Shown piece after piece: positions 42,424-55,000 of a stretch of 64,000 nucleotides of DNA. Origin of the DNA: Akanthomyces muscarius (Eukaryota; Ascomycota; Sordariomycetes; Hypocreales; Cordycipitaceae); assembly GCF_028009165.1 (NCBI RefSeq), contig NC_079244.1, positions 1,860,001-1,924,000 of the forward strand. The letters are read 5' to 3'. The position numbers and the translations under genes are program-made. Numbering within the stretch: position 1 is the stretch's first letter; every line of letters starts with the position of its first letter. Below the pieces are notes generated by a model. That model searched no databases, was not told the origin of the DNA, and saw only the letters and a program-made list of their open reading frames with translations.

Positions 42424-45399
42424 TCAAATCATGCCCCCAGGCAAGCTGTTACTCGACATGTTGGCATGAGGGAGAGGGGGTCGATGGGTAGGCGGCGGAG
42501 GATACTGACGGGAACGCTCGCCGTTTTGGTCGCTCGTAGCTCTGTAAAACTGTCGTCGTTGCTCATCCCCACTCTCATCGTAAGAGCCGTCGACATGGCC
42601 AGGTGCAGTCTGCTCGCCGCTGCCACGAGATGGGCCAGCCAGACCATTCTTTCGACGAGGGTTGATAGGTGGCAGCGGAGGGGCACCTGTCGGGGCGTGC
42701 AGGTTCGGGGTGGAAACGGTAGCTCCGGGGAGACTCGAGGGATGAAATCGGCGGTCTGACAAATACGTCGGCTCAGAAATATCTCGCTTTTTGTTCGTTG
42801 TCGGGGACTGATTGCTAACGTGCGACGACATCATCGTGCGGGTATCACTGGAGGATGATACACCACGGGGAGCCATTCGTCTTTGGCGCTCACGCTCATC
42901 GCGACTGCTTTCTGATCCGCTGCGATCTCTTTCCGACGCTACCTGGCCTCCCCTCGAGAAGTTGGCTTGCTGGTACTGCGGAGGGGACCCGGACCGATCG
43001 GGAGAGAATGGTGCGGTCGGATGGTCAAGTCGAGGGCTAGGCTTCTGAGGCGAGCCGCCGTGTCGCTGCTGAACTTCCTGTTCCTTCATCTTCTGAAGTT
43101 CCCTTCTAGCTTGACGGAAAGCCTTCAGACCAGCGTGCACATTCTCTTCCTTGGGTAGCGGCATGGGGGGCTCTGGTGAAGCAGTTTCACCAGATGTCTT
43201 TCGGGCCGAAGGTGCAGGGGACTTCCCGCTCTTTGATTTGGAATCGCTGTCTCGGTCACGGCCACGGTCAAATAGAGACGTGCGGCTTGACTTAGTGCGT
43301 AGGATGCCAAGTGCATTGTTCCTAGCAGCAGCCAGATCCTTGGCAGATTCGGGAGGTGGGACGGGCGGTGGCGACTGTTCAATGTCAGGCTCAGCATACG
43401 ACGTCAGCTTCTCGCGCACTCGACGAGCTCCATCTGCCAGATGTCTGGCGAATTCGTCCTGTTCCGCGCGGGGAATAGGCTTGGTCTGGTTGGCGCTGGG
43501 CGTCCATGTGCCGCTGTCTGTCGCGAAATCTCTGTCACTCAGCCCCCAGCTAGTATTGCGATCGTAGCTGCCCTGCTGTTTGGCATTGGGCGATCCAGAC
43601 TGTTGGCGTGAATTGACGTCGGGCGTCTGAGCACTCATGTCATATATGGAGGAAGCGTTGCTATTACCGCGGAGATGCTGTCGTACCATTCCGCTCAGCC
43701 CAGCATCTGGCCCAGGTCCAAGAGTGGGCGAGTCCTCCGGGGGTTCGTCCTTGAGGCGTGAGTTTATATCCGCCTTGTCCTCCACAGATGAGGAGTCGTC
43801 GGATGCTCTGGAAGACAAGGAAAGCGGAGTCGGAAGGGCTGACTTCCGGAAAGCAGGATGGTCCTCGTCATTCGGGCGTTCAACACTAAGCTGAACGCCC
43901 ATCGAAGAAGCAAAATTAGAGTAGCCGTTAGGCCCAGACGCATCGTCGCTGTCGTCAAAGAAAGAAGAGGATTGGTAATCCTTCTTGGTTGAACTGTCAG
44001 CCTTGCTCGGAGTAGCATCTATGCGATCGCGAAGACCGCGATGCATCGAGGATGATCGGGATCGACTAGCATCATGTGAGGAACGCGCGCCTGTCTGGTT
44101 CTGGTTATCAAACGCATCACGACCTTTGCGCATCTGCTGCTGGCGTTGTGCAAATTTAGAGTCGTCATATTGCTGGATAGGTCTGGTGAACACGCCCATG
44201 GCTGTTGCCTTTCCCTTGTCGTTGGGTTGAATTGGTAGCATGGGGTGATGGTCATCTGCTTCACTGATGGGGGGGCTCAGGGGCGGGCTGACACCAAAAT
44301 TGATTTTCTGCTCTGCCGTGAACTTGGGAACAGGCTCGGGCGGAGCCTGCGGAGAAGACCCCGAGATGGGGGGCGTGAAGGATCGGAGGTTAGGTGCACT
44401 GCCCTTTGTGAGAAGAGCACGTCTCTCCATGGCGCGATCACCAAAGGTCGAGCTTGTTGGAGAGGGGGCGGTCATGCCATCCGGAGTATTTTTATTGCGG
44501 TGAGACTTGGACAGAGTATCCATGCGGGAGAGAGCAGAAGACTGTTGGTTCTGCAAGTCCTGTGTCAAGCCTTGCTCGTATAACCGCCTGGTGCGTGTAA
44601 AGCTCCGTTCCACATTGCTGGCTGATGATGGTATTGCGGATTGGCTATCCTTTGTCGAGGGGACCTGGGATGCAATTGAGGTGGCCGCGGTGGAGTTGCG
44701 GCCGGCAGACGCGCCTGACGACGTTGTCGAGTTTGTGGCACGCTTCCTGTTGTAGTCGAAGCCAGACTCAAACTCCAATGTGTCACCAACCCTATCCTCA
44801 AAGGAAGTTCTCTCTCTCTCTGCTTGCCTCCACTTCTGAAAGGCTGTCTTGGCCACATCCTCGTCATATAAAATACGGCCCCCCATACCGGCGTTGCCGC
44901 CCTTGGCGCCAGCACCAATTCGGTAAATCTTCTGGCGACCACCAAACAGGTTATTACCATCGTTTGGTCGGGCTCTGTCCATGATGTTGCCGCCGTCATC
45001 AGATCCGTGCGAGGAGTTAACGCGAGTAAGAGAGGCGGCTTGGAGAGATTCGATCTCGGCGATATCTTGCAAGCCAGAAGCATAGCCAAAATCCATCAGC
45101 CTCGACTGGCGCTTTGGGAAGAGCACGCTATCATCGCTGGCTTTACCGAGCTTTGAATGGGGGTCGTCTTGCTCTCGTAACATAGAGAATCGGGCCGAAA
45201 GACCAGTCATGAGAAGACTGGTCCGGAAGTCGTCGCTAGGGGGGAGGGCACTATCAAGGTCCAAGTCTTGCTTAGATTCACTATCGGGCAGTTTCTTTTT
45301 GCCGAAGAGTTTGAAGGGGCCAGCAGTGTCGCTGTCCATGGAAGGACGGGGGCCCGACACTTCATCCTTCGTTCGCTTTTTGGTCCGGAATCGGTTCAT
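42424..45399 (-). CDS. Large disordered ascomycete protein, function unknown
   Basis: A single minus-strand exon encodes 991 residues, starting MNRFRTKKRTKDEVSGPRPS. The best conserved stretch appears to be the N-terminal 200 residues: SALPPSDDFRTSLLMTGLSA, RFSMLREQDDPHSKLGKASD, LFPKRQSRLMDFGYASGLQD and a glycine-rich GAGAKGGNAGMGGRILYDED. This is followed by a charged helix (VAKTAFQKWRQAERERTSFEDR). The remainder is low complexity, rich in Ser, Pro, Gln and Asp, with many SP sites, a charged helical patch (GLKAFRQARRELQKMKEQEV) and a proline-rich end (PPPPTHRPPLP) that could bind SH3 or WW domains. This resembles fungal cortical or signalling scaffolds. I cannot name it with confidence. Confidence 0.82.
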   Translation of the reverse strand: MNRFRTKKRTKDEVSGPRPSMDSDTAGPFKLFGKKKLPDSESKQDLDLDSALPPSDDFRTSLLMTGLSARFSMLREQDDPHSKLGKASDDSVLFPKRQSRLMDFGYASGLQDIAEIESLQAASLTRVNSSHGSDDGGNIMDRARPNDGNNLFGGRQKIYRIGAGAKGGNAGMGGRILYDEDVAKTAFQKWRQAERERTSFEDRVGDTLEFESGFDYNRKRATNSTTSSGASAGRNSTAATSIASQVPSTKDSQSAIPSSASNVERSFTRTRRLYEQGLTQDLQNQQSSALSRMDTLSKSHRNKNTPDGMTAPSPTSSTFGDRAMERRALLTKGSAPNLRSFTPPISGSSPQAPPEPVPKFTAEQKINFGVSPPLSPPISEADDHHPMLPIQPNDKGKATAMGVFTRPIQQYDDSKFAQRQQQMRKGRDAFDNQNQTGARSSHDASRSRSSSMHRGLRDRIDATPSKADSSTKKDYQSSSFFDDSDDASGPNGYSNFASSMGVQLSVERPNDEDHPAFRKSALPTPLSLSSRASDDSSSVEDKADINSRLKDEPPEDSPTLGPGPDAGLSGMVRQHLRGNSNASSIYDMSAQTPDVNSRQQSGSPNAKQQGSYDRNTSWGLSDRDFATDSGTWTPSANQTKPIPRAEQDEFARHLADGARRVREKLTSYAEPDIEQSPPPVPPPESAKDLAAARNNALGILRTKSSRTSLFDRGRDRDSDSKSKSGKSPAPSARKTSGETASPEPPMPLPKEENVHAGLKAFRQARRELQKMKEQEVQQRHGGSPQKPSPRLDHPTAPFSPDRSGSPPQYQQANFSRGGQVASERDRSGSESSRDERERQRRMAPRGVSSSSDTRTMMSSHVSNQSPTTNKKRDISEPTYLSDRRFHPSSLPGATVSTPNLHAPTGAPPLPPINPRRKNGLAGPSRGSGEQTAPGHVDGSYDESGDEQRRQFYRATSDQNGERSRQYPPPPTHRPPLPHANMSSNSLPGGMI

Positions 45400-46487
45400 T
45401 TTGGATCGACGCTAGTCTTGTGTTGTACTTGTGAGGTGAGCTGCTGCCTTGTACTTTAGCAGAGCGGGATGGACTGATTAAAGCGTGATGGCGGCTTCGG
45501 CACGTATTGAGCAAACTAGCCCTGCATAGTTGCAGTTAGCATGGGAAAGATCGGCGAGGTAGCAGTATCGCTAGGTTTCGAAGGGAAGAGAGCCAAAAGT
45601 GATACTGCGACCGCTGCGCGCAGTCGGTAGTCCAGTTTCGCTTAATCCTCTCCGCCTCCTTGGGAACATGCTGGGCCAAGCACTCACAGAAATAGGGGGC
45701 TTTCTCTGTTCGATACGGTCAGCCGACGACGGGGCAAGCGAGCAGAGCAGCCAGCATGAGGCTCTGGTTACACTGTCTATCGCTGAAGTCGATCTAGAGG
45801 TTGATATCGTCCAACGGTGACGGCTTGGTGGTGAGGCGAGTCGTGCTTGCTTAAACGGATGTGGCGTGTGGGGGGATGCGGTACAAGAACTGATGCCAAA
45901 GCCAAAGCCGGGTAAATGTTGTCAAAACTCGCAGTCTAGGCGAGCGAAGAAGGGACAGGCTGCAGTTGTCTGCTTGGGGATCGGTGCCGGCAGCTGGGTC
46001 GAATCTCGGTCTGCAGATCTAAAATATGAGCGAGACCTCGTGAGGTGGGTAAAGCCAGTACAGAGAGGAAGTTCGTACCGAGGAAACGAGCGGCACGCGG
46101 CTGTGATATAACGTCGAAAGAGGGAGAAGGAGAAAGGCACAACAGAAAGCAAAATGCGGTTGGCAGCAGGCTGGACAAGTAAGGGTTCAAGATATGAGAA
46201 GGGGAGAGAAAAAAATGAGTGAGCGAGCGAGCGCAGGCGTCGCGTCCGAGTGGTGCAGCAAGGGCCGGGATAGAAATTTGGGGGAAGAGCCAGCCCAGCG
46301 AGACGGTGCCTGAGCCGGGGTGGGTGGGTGTGGCGGGCCGTCCAGGGGTGAAGCGGGCGTGTGGTTTGTGCGCGACAGGAACTACAAGCCGCGTGGTGCA
46401 GCAATGCAGGTACGGGTTGTACCTGAGTACTGGTACCTTCCCAGGCGAGCCAGGTACCAGTAGCCCCGGGGAACACAGGCTAGCCAT
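45400..46487 (-). other. Probable long 5' leader and promoter of the disordered-protein gene
   Basis: Read on the minus strand this is pyrimidine-rich with several short upstream frames, as is typical of long leaders of fungal regulatory proteins. No independent gene is seen. Confidence 0.4.
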
Positions 46488-46855
46488 TCTTACTGGCTCA
46501 CACGACGGCGGTAGTTGTGGTGGAAGTGGTGTTGTGGTGGTGCTACGGGGGTTTGTTGGCGGTCGCGCCCCAGTGGGAAAGTGGTACCTGCGTACCCCGT
46601 GGGTAGGTACCTACCAGTAGGTACCTTGCAGGAACTGACTGGACCGCCGGACATCTGTCGAGCAGGCCCTCTCAGGCACAACACCACAGTACCAGTACGG
46701 CTACCAGCACGGCCATAGCGGAAGATGCCAGCGACCTAGGCAATCTGCGGTTAGTCCCAGGCACTCGACTCCCCATATGTGGGTCGGGGACACCTCCAAG
46801 TCAAGCGACACACCCACGACTGGACTGGTGGTGTGCTGATACAGGTACTGGTACC
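46432..46855. repeat. Cluster of six GGTACC palindromes
   Basis: GGTACC occurs at 46432, 46453, 46583, 46606, 46620 and 46850, many extended as GGTACCAGT or TAGGTACCTAC, with additional GTACCAGTAC and GGTACTGG words. A six-base word is expected about once in 4 kb by chance. Confidence 0.75.
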
Positions 46856-49800
46856 CAGTGATGGTGACACAATAAATAAATAAATAGTGTGGTCTATTGG
46901 TAAGGTAAAGTGCTGCAGCTAGCGGCCAATACGAGAGATGCTACCCGAGAGAGGGAAGCAATACAATACCGATATCCGCTCATTACATGAGAATAGGTAA
47001 CTACGGATATTGTATCCGTGTTGGTAGATACAGCACTGATATATCTCACCGTGCGCTGTTGAGCAGGGCTGTCCCTTGGCCTATTGAGTCGGAAAGGGGC
47101 GTGCGCCAAACAGCGACGACGGTCGCTGCTGGAGCACAAACGGAGAACCCCTGTCTCTCTGGCAATGTCGGTTCTCTTCCAGTCCGGCCAAAGTACCAGT
47201 CGGCACCTGGCCTACGAATAAAATTGTCGTCGCTTGTGTCTGCCAGCTGCCACGTTTGCCGGTCCGTCAATGAGCGTTTGCCCGCATCTGGCGGCTTCGC
47301 AATACTGCTTTGCCAACCTATCTACTCGGAGGTATTTACGAAGACCTCATAATTTCTGTCTACCTACTACCTAGGGGAAAACACGCATCGCGCTGATATC
47401 ACGGTGCTTTTTTCTTGTCCTTGCAGCGCATCGCACTAGGTACTCAGTAAACATTTGCCCCCGGACCGCTCTAGCATCACCTAAATCCCCCCGCGGGGGT
47501 CGCTCTAGAACCCGCCCACCTTGCGTGCCACCCTATCAAATACCTGCACGCCTGAGAGCCGTTTTTTCTCTCTCCCTTGATTAGACATGGCTTGCAGCAA
47601 AACACCAATTATTACACAACCGCCATCTCTTTCAATGCAAAACAAAGGACGGGCCACATCTTCGAGAATCTCATTGACCCGAGCCTTCCAAGCCCAGTTG
47701 GTCTTTTCTGTCTCGCTTTCTTTTTCTCCGCCACGACAACTTCAAGCCACCCAAATTACGGCACCCATCACTCGCCCACACAGAGGCGCCAGTCCAAGAC
47801 CGCCTAGGGCATTGGTGCAGTAGTTTGGAACACCAGTCTTAGTCTCCCATCTTACCCCAACAAGTCGGCGCGATTGATTGTCTGTGATTGACAACTTGGC
47901 ATCTCTAGTAGACGGGGTGACGGGGCCTTGGATCTCGAATCTGCCACCTAAATTGCGATTTCTTCATTCTCGATACTGTTGCGTCGTTGAGAAGTAGAGA
48001 CGGATTCTATACTTGTGGCTACTCGACTTGCGCCTGTTACTGCTGAAACGGTTGCCTCGATTACATACAGCGCGCCAAGCAAGCTCCTGATATGCACGCA
48101 TGCTGAGCATTTCTTCTTCTTTTGTTTCTCGGGCCCTGGCCCCGAGTTGAGGAAGAAGAAAAGACGGCACGTACGGGAACAGCATTTGCAGTCGCGTGGC
48201 TGCATCGTGGGAATTGCTTGCCACAGCCGTTGAGCCCGCCAACTGACGAGAGCGCACGTCGACGATCAAGTCTCTGCACGGCATCTAGCTAGGTGACGGC
48301 TGCATCCCGCACAGTATTCCTTTTGCCACCGTCGCATAATACTCGCATTGTTTCTTTTCATCGTTGCATTGTTCAAAGGTACGAGATAATAGTCCCCTTG
48401 TCTCCTGGCCAGCATGCACGCACGGGCATTCCGCCACACTGAATAGGCCAGGAGAAACGAACGAGACAAAGCAAAAATACTCGCAACGGTCCTCAACCAC
48501 ACCATGGCCCCTGGCTCCATCAGCCCTCAAACGACCAGTAGCGTGGCGCCCAGCGCCCTTCGCCAGCACCATGATACAAGAATTAATGACGACCAGGGCC
48601 TACCCCACCGCCGCTTGTGCCCCTTCACTGACAAGGAAGAGCCAATGCAGCCTTCCAACTTCCAGGTCATAAAACATTGTGGAGGAGTCGGTGCGCCGCC
48701 AAAAACAAAGTTTCGAATCATGGGACGGGACGAGTCAATCAAATCTCGGAGCCTAAGAGAACCACTCTGTGGCGGATGGAAGAAACAAAAAAAAATGCCA
48801 GCGAGGGAAGAGGGATGAGCCAAAAAGAAAGGACGTCAGGACTTTTCAATTGCCAGCACAGTCATGCATTTGAGGCCGAGGCTGTTTTTTTTTATTACTT
48901 TTTTCCCTCTTTCCAACTTTCGGGCATGCTAAGCCTACTAGCATGCCGGTGTGCGATCAGCGGTTGGTTGGTTACACGCGCAATACCAGACGTTGTCATG
49001 ATGATGGCAGAGACATCGGGTTGCTTTTTCTGCACGAGAGCCTCCCATCTCACTCAACCTGAGGCCTAGTCGGTGGCGATAATGGCAGCCACTGTCAGCA
49101 GACTGTCTCGGCGATGCCAGCTACTCAACTGATCCTCGCTACAGACGCATCGACTCTCTAACCCCTATTTACCTCTGTTGGACAAAGCTATTGTGGTGGA
49201 AAGCAAGACGGCAGCGTCATACCGGTACACCTTCCTTCAGCGCAGCCACTACAAAGCTGTGTTCCCGGGCCTTGCATTGCTTCATTCAAAAGCCCACCAC
49301 AGCGGTCATGTTGGACGGAGATTTATAACTCGCGATTGGGTGTTGATGCGCATAAGGTTTTGGCGTGCAGTAAGGCGCAAACCCTGATATGCTCACCTGC
49401 CATGATTCCATGTGCTCCAGCGCACCCGTCACCTTCGGCGGCCAACTAACCAACCAACCAACCTCTCGCCTCCTCAGGGGCATATGCCCGCCGATGCCGC
49501 TCAGAACACCAGGTTCGCTCGTCGCCCCTGAGCTTCGGCTCTTCCTGTGGATTCCCCGTGCCAATCACACGGCTGTTCCTGGCCCCAAACTTCTTTCGGA
49601 TTAGGGGCAAATTTTAGCTACAATGGTGGACTCAAGGCCTGGAGCTGAAGTTTGTCGAGTGTGTGGTCTCGCCTGTGCTCTCTCTCCCCTTGGGTCATCC
49701 ACGGGCCACGGCTAACTACGAGTCAGCCTGTCAGAAGGCACAAGGGCATCCACCGCCGTTGCCGCTTGCTGCCAGTTCGCAAGAAACCGCCGGAATATTA

Positions 49801-52096
49801 CTCAGGCATGAAGCACAATGCTAGCATGTCGCGATTTTGGCAGAGGCTGGCCTGCATTTTTCTCCATCATGCTGGGGCAATAGAGCAGGGCTGAACCCTG
49901 TGGTCCATCCAGCTGGGAACTGGTTTCCAACCTGTCCGTCCTACGGCTCCCGACATGGTCCGAAGTAGTCATCAAGATGAAACGCCGCATATGGTAATAC
50001 AGCCAGCGCGGGTGCGCCACCACTGCGATAAATATTACTAGGTAGGCTAGGTGCGTTACTGGGCTCTCTGAGTGGTTGTTTAATCAATTGATGCGGCAAA
50101 GTCAGTGGATTGTTTGCCTCGGATGAGCTGCTTCGCAAACTCGCGGTAGTGATCAGAGCCCACAGTCAAGCTTGACCGGCCATTCATACCTCATTCCTAA
50201 GCCAACGAGACAGACTCGAGCAACAGCTATGCTCCTACGCTCGCGATGTACTTCCAAGGACAATGGCCTTGTTGGTTTGCCTGGACAAGACTTGCCTTCT
50301 ACCACAACCCACACGCCCCCTACTCCTCCCTTGCTGCACAGTGTCTAAGAAGGGTACTTATTCCCGAGCTAAATTGTGACACATTCGCAAGGACAAAATA
50401 GCAGCATTTTCTTTTCTTTGTATCCGGACCTAAAAACAATCAGCGTACGAAACGCGCGTGACTACGCGTCTTGTGCGGGGTGTCGCTACTACCGAGAATG
50501 TAAAAGGTGCTCCTCTCATTTCGATCATAGTGTCACTAATTTAGCGCAGTTTGCCTCTTGTGCTCATCAGCGTACCCACGCTCGTCATGATTCTCTTAAG
50601 AGAGTGCCACCGAGCTATTTTCAAGATGAAGATTTGTTGGGCTGCGACCTACTTTATTTACATGCGGCCGGGAATGGGGGTTGTCATTCCCACAGAACCT
50701 CCAATTTATTAACGCGGCTCAATCCATTCCATGCACGCCACGTGTGAAGGTAGCTAGCAACAGTTCATTATTAGTGTGCCAGCTATGCCAGAAACACGAG
50801 GCCCGTCATGCCGGGAATTTGCATTTCTTCGATATTTGAGCTGACTCGCCGGGAAGAGAACATGATTGCTATTTTTACTGATACAGGGTGAGTGCTGATC
50901 CTCTGTAGGCTTGTGCGCCTCGTGTGGGCTGTCCATTCTTCGAGAACCCTTCCATTTACTTTTGGGCTAGCTACTCTGGGAGCCAAGAATGGAAGAGAAG
51001 ATGGAGTCGGTAGTTCTCGCAGTACCTACTGGTAGCGACCAGATGATGCTTACTATTAGTATGGCTGGGCCATCTTATTACAAGGATATTTGTGCCCAGT
51101 GCTCAGTTTTTGGTGCCGGCCTCGGGACGCTAGCTGCTCTTTTAGCCTGTTTCGAAACAAGGCGGTGCGACTCCTCTTCAGCTGCAGACAAGGTTGACCA
51201 GCAGCATGGTGGCCTCGGGAGTTGGTCGGTTGCTCGCGCATCGACACGCCTCAACGATGCATCGCTCCCGCGAAGGGAGACAAGAGCGGGTAAGGTGAAT
51301 CGGGGTGAGAGCATAGAGCATGGCAGGACAAATGCGTCGTACGGCTTGATCATGTAAACATTGTTTATTCTGATCTGTATCGCTCGAGTCAACACAGATC
51401 GTGACGGTGCCACAGTTCATCAAACTTTGGCAGGCCTACCCGGTACACATGCTCCACGATAATTTGCTCGCTATTTGTTTTGTTATGCGTCGATATGGCT
51501 ATGAAAAGCCATTTTATTTGTTATGATTGGGCTATTTAATTTTGGATCAAGCCAATAAGCAGCTACAAGATCAATCTGCGACGTCATCCATTGTTTTGTC
51601 ATTCGCGGCTGCATGTGTGGAATGGCCAAGTCCCCTCACCGTGTCGTATTGTCCCCAGCTTCAACCGTGCTTGCTCGCAGAGCCGTTCAGGTACGAAGTT
51701 CATCCTGGAAGCAGTAGCAGCGGGATTGGCGAAAGTTATTTGAATAGACTCATATAATTTGTATCAGGAAATTGAACTTTTGTGCGGGCGTACTAAGAAC
51801 TTCAGCAGGGGCATGACGCATAGAGTTTCAGTAGCGTTCCGTCGATGGGAGTCTGGAGGGCACTGTTCATTCCAAATCCTGCAACAACGATTTAGAGAGT
51901 GTGACAGTCCTTGGGATGAACTTGATTGTATAGTCTAAGCTTAAGCATGTGAAGTCATATTGCTATGCATTTTCTAAGTCTAATTCTATAAACGCAAAAC
52001 TGGAAGGCACGTTCTGAGACGGCCGAACCACTTTCTCTACATCAAACAATAAAACATACAAAATAGCCATTAAATAAAAGATTTGACCAAGGGTCT
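46856..52096. other. 5.2-kb gene-poor region
   Basis: No coding gene is supported on either strand. The best short frames (47587-47823 +, 50376-50747 +, 50989-51357 +) have no domain, no splice-consistent extension and ordinary non-coding composition. An AAAT-type run is at 46872-46889, and A- or T-runs occur near 48790 and 48888. No tRNA with a recognisable B-box and no transposase remnant were found. Confidence 0.4.
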
Positions 52097-55000
52097 TCAA
52101 GACTTCTCACTACTTTTCTTGACAGGCTTCTGGCTTTCTTCGCCCTTCTTGAACTTGTTCTTGGGAACACGGGCGAGCCAGTAGAAGAAGAGAGCCGCGG
52201 CAATGTTAAAGGCAACATAGATCCAGATGACCCCGAAATAGGTCCAGCGGTCAGAGTAGTAGCTATTGAGATTGGCGAGGTAGCCATTGGTGGTGGAATA
52301 GGGACAGAACTGGCAGTCACTGGTAGCACCGCCGTTGAGTATCGAACCGCCCATGTCGGAGGCATACGCGCCGAGATACTGCTGGCAGGTCTGGTTCTCG
52401 TACGGCTGCATCACCAGGATCTCATTATCGGCGCAGACGACTACCGTGTTGGCCACGCCCGTTGACAGCAGACCGGACACCATGTATCGAAACGGCGACA
52501 CGGTCAGCATCCAGCGCCAAAAGGCCGGCAGCTGCTCCTTGGTGGAGATGACGCCGCAGAAAATGAGCATCATGGTGTAGAACAGGTTGGAGACGTTGCC
52601 GCCGGCCTCGGCAGTCTCGAACGGAGAAATCACCATGGTGGAAAAGGTGCCGGAAAAGATCATAAAGACTACCAGGTAGAGGAACATCAAGGCACCCCGC
52701 TCGTGGACAGCGTCGGTGGGCTCGGCATTGCGATACATCCCGACGGGGTAGTACCAGCAAAAGTACATGAATACGCCCATAAGCGCGTTCCACGGAATCT
52801 CAACAAGGATTTGCGAGAGCATGAACACGACCCACGAGTAGGCCTTGGCCGGGCGCTCGCGAACCTCGTACAGGTCTCGCTGGATGATGAACTGGGGCAT
52901 CGACTGCTGCACAATCTGACCAAAGACTGTGAGGAGCTGGAAGACGGCAAACATTTGGTTCTGGAGACCCTGCATGGAGTTTTTGGCCATGAAGAAGACG
53001 AAACCGACAAACAGCGCGACGAGAACGCAAAGCGAGGCCTTGGAATAGATGTAGGTGGGCTGGCGCCAGTACTGCTGGAAGACGCGAACCAGATTCTCGC
53101 GGAGCTGCAGAGAAAACGGAGCGGCAAACTCGCGGTAGGAAGCGGCGTCGTACTTTTCATGCTGAGAGGTACTGGCTCTCTCCGCCTTGATTCTCTCCAG
53201 CTCGGCTTGAACGGCTTCGTACTCGGGGCTAGCTCGCCAGGCGGCGTGCCAGTCCACGTCGGTATGGCTTCCTGGGGCGGCGCCGATGGCCTCGAGCATC
53301 CACTCGGCTGGGTTGGCGGTATCTGGGCACTTTAAGCCGCTGATGCCCTCGAAATAGCTGACCATGGTGGACGAATTCTCGCCAATGTCGCCAAAGTAGA
53401 CCGTCTTGCCGCCTTTAGCGAGGAACAGAAGACGGTCGAAGCGCTGGAAGAGCATGGCCGAGGGCTGGTGGATGGTGCAGAGGACCGCCTGACCAGCTTT
53501 GGTGAGCTTCTCGAGAAGGTTCAGAATGGCCCAGGAGGTCTGGGAGTCGAGGCCAGACGTGGGCTCGTCCACGAATAGCAGAAGAGGAGGCTTTGCCGCA
53601 AGCTCGACGCCAATGGTGAGACGCTTGCGTTGTTCGACATTGAGACCTTCGCCGGGCACGCCGACGACGGCATCGGCGTAGTCCTGCATGTCTAGCAGCT
53701 TGATGACCTCGTCCACGTAGGCGAGCTTCTCCGCGCGAGGCACATGGCCCGGCTGACGGAGCAAGGCGCTGAAGCTGAGGGCCTCGCGGACAGTGCTGGT
53801 GGGCAGGTGGAGATCTTGCTGCTGGACGTAGCCCGTCTTGCGTTGGAAAGACATGTCACGCTGCTTGCCGTCGACGAGCATCTCGCCGGTAATGATACCC
53901 ATAGAGGTGCGATCGGCGAGGCAATCGAGGAGCGTGGTTTTGCCAGCGCCAGACACACCCATAAGGGCAGTGAGGGTGCCGGGTTTAACCCATCCATCAA
54001 CGTGATCCAGAATCCGGCGAGTCTCTTTTTTGATTTTGACCTCGTAGCACACATCATGCCACTGGAAAATGGCGGTCTGCCTCTGGATGACGGCATCGGC
54101 GTCAGAGTCTGAAGAGCCACTCGATCCAGTGTGGGCAGCACCGGTCTCGGCGTCGCCGTTCTTTTCGGCAGCGGCAATGAAAGCAGGCTTGCGGCTGCGG
54201 GGATACAGGAGCACCTCACCCTTAGACTTGGCCTCGGAGACGAGTTCAGCGGCAATCAGATAGGTGAAGAGAAAAAAGACGATGAATGCGCAGACGATAC
54301 CAAAGTTGCGCCAACGGTGGCTGAAGCTGTAGCTGAACACCTGCTCAGAGTAGCGGTCGCCATTGACGAACTCGGCGCCTTGTAGAGCACCAATGCTGTT
54401 GCAGACGCGGTGGACGCCGCCGACATTTTCGTAGCCGACGGCGCTGGCTTGCGGAATGAAGTTGTCACAGGGAAAGTCGCGGCCGTGGAATTCGTTGACG
54501 ATGAGCGCCTCAAACGCGTACGAAAGAGGGTCAATCCAGGTAATCCACTTGGACCAGCCCAGCATGTACTGGCGAGGCAGGGCAAAGCCCGTGAACATGA
54601 CAAGGCCAATGATGATAAGTGCTGTCGGCACCAGGGCTTGAAAGAGCGACCGCGACGCAGACCCGACAGTTCTGAAGAGCATCGATGTGACCAAGACGAC
54701 AGTGTACGAGATCAGGAGGAAGAAGAAGAAGCTCCCTGGTTCCCGTCTTAAATTTGTCATGAAATATAGCGTCACGTTAAACGTAATGCCATTTACGAGT
54801 TTGTACGGGAGATCGCAAATCATAGAAGAGATTGCTTCCGCTGACGGATGGTATAGAGCGTATCGAGCGTGCTTTTCGACAATTGGACGTTGAGCGTACA
54901 ATGTCAGAATCTAGACGCATCCAGTCAGCCAACGTGAAAGTGGTATAATGGAAAGGGCTGCTGGTAACTTACCTCGAGAGCAGAACCAAAGGCATTGATC

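Noticed and set aside
47587..47823. 78-residue frame after a C/T tract
   Set aside because: The C/T tract and TTAG before the ATG looked like an acceptor, but no upstream exon or conserved motif was found.
50989..51357. 122-residue + strand frame
   Set aside because: No motif, ordinary non-coding composition and no promoter or splice context.
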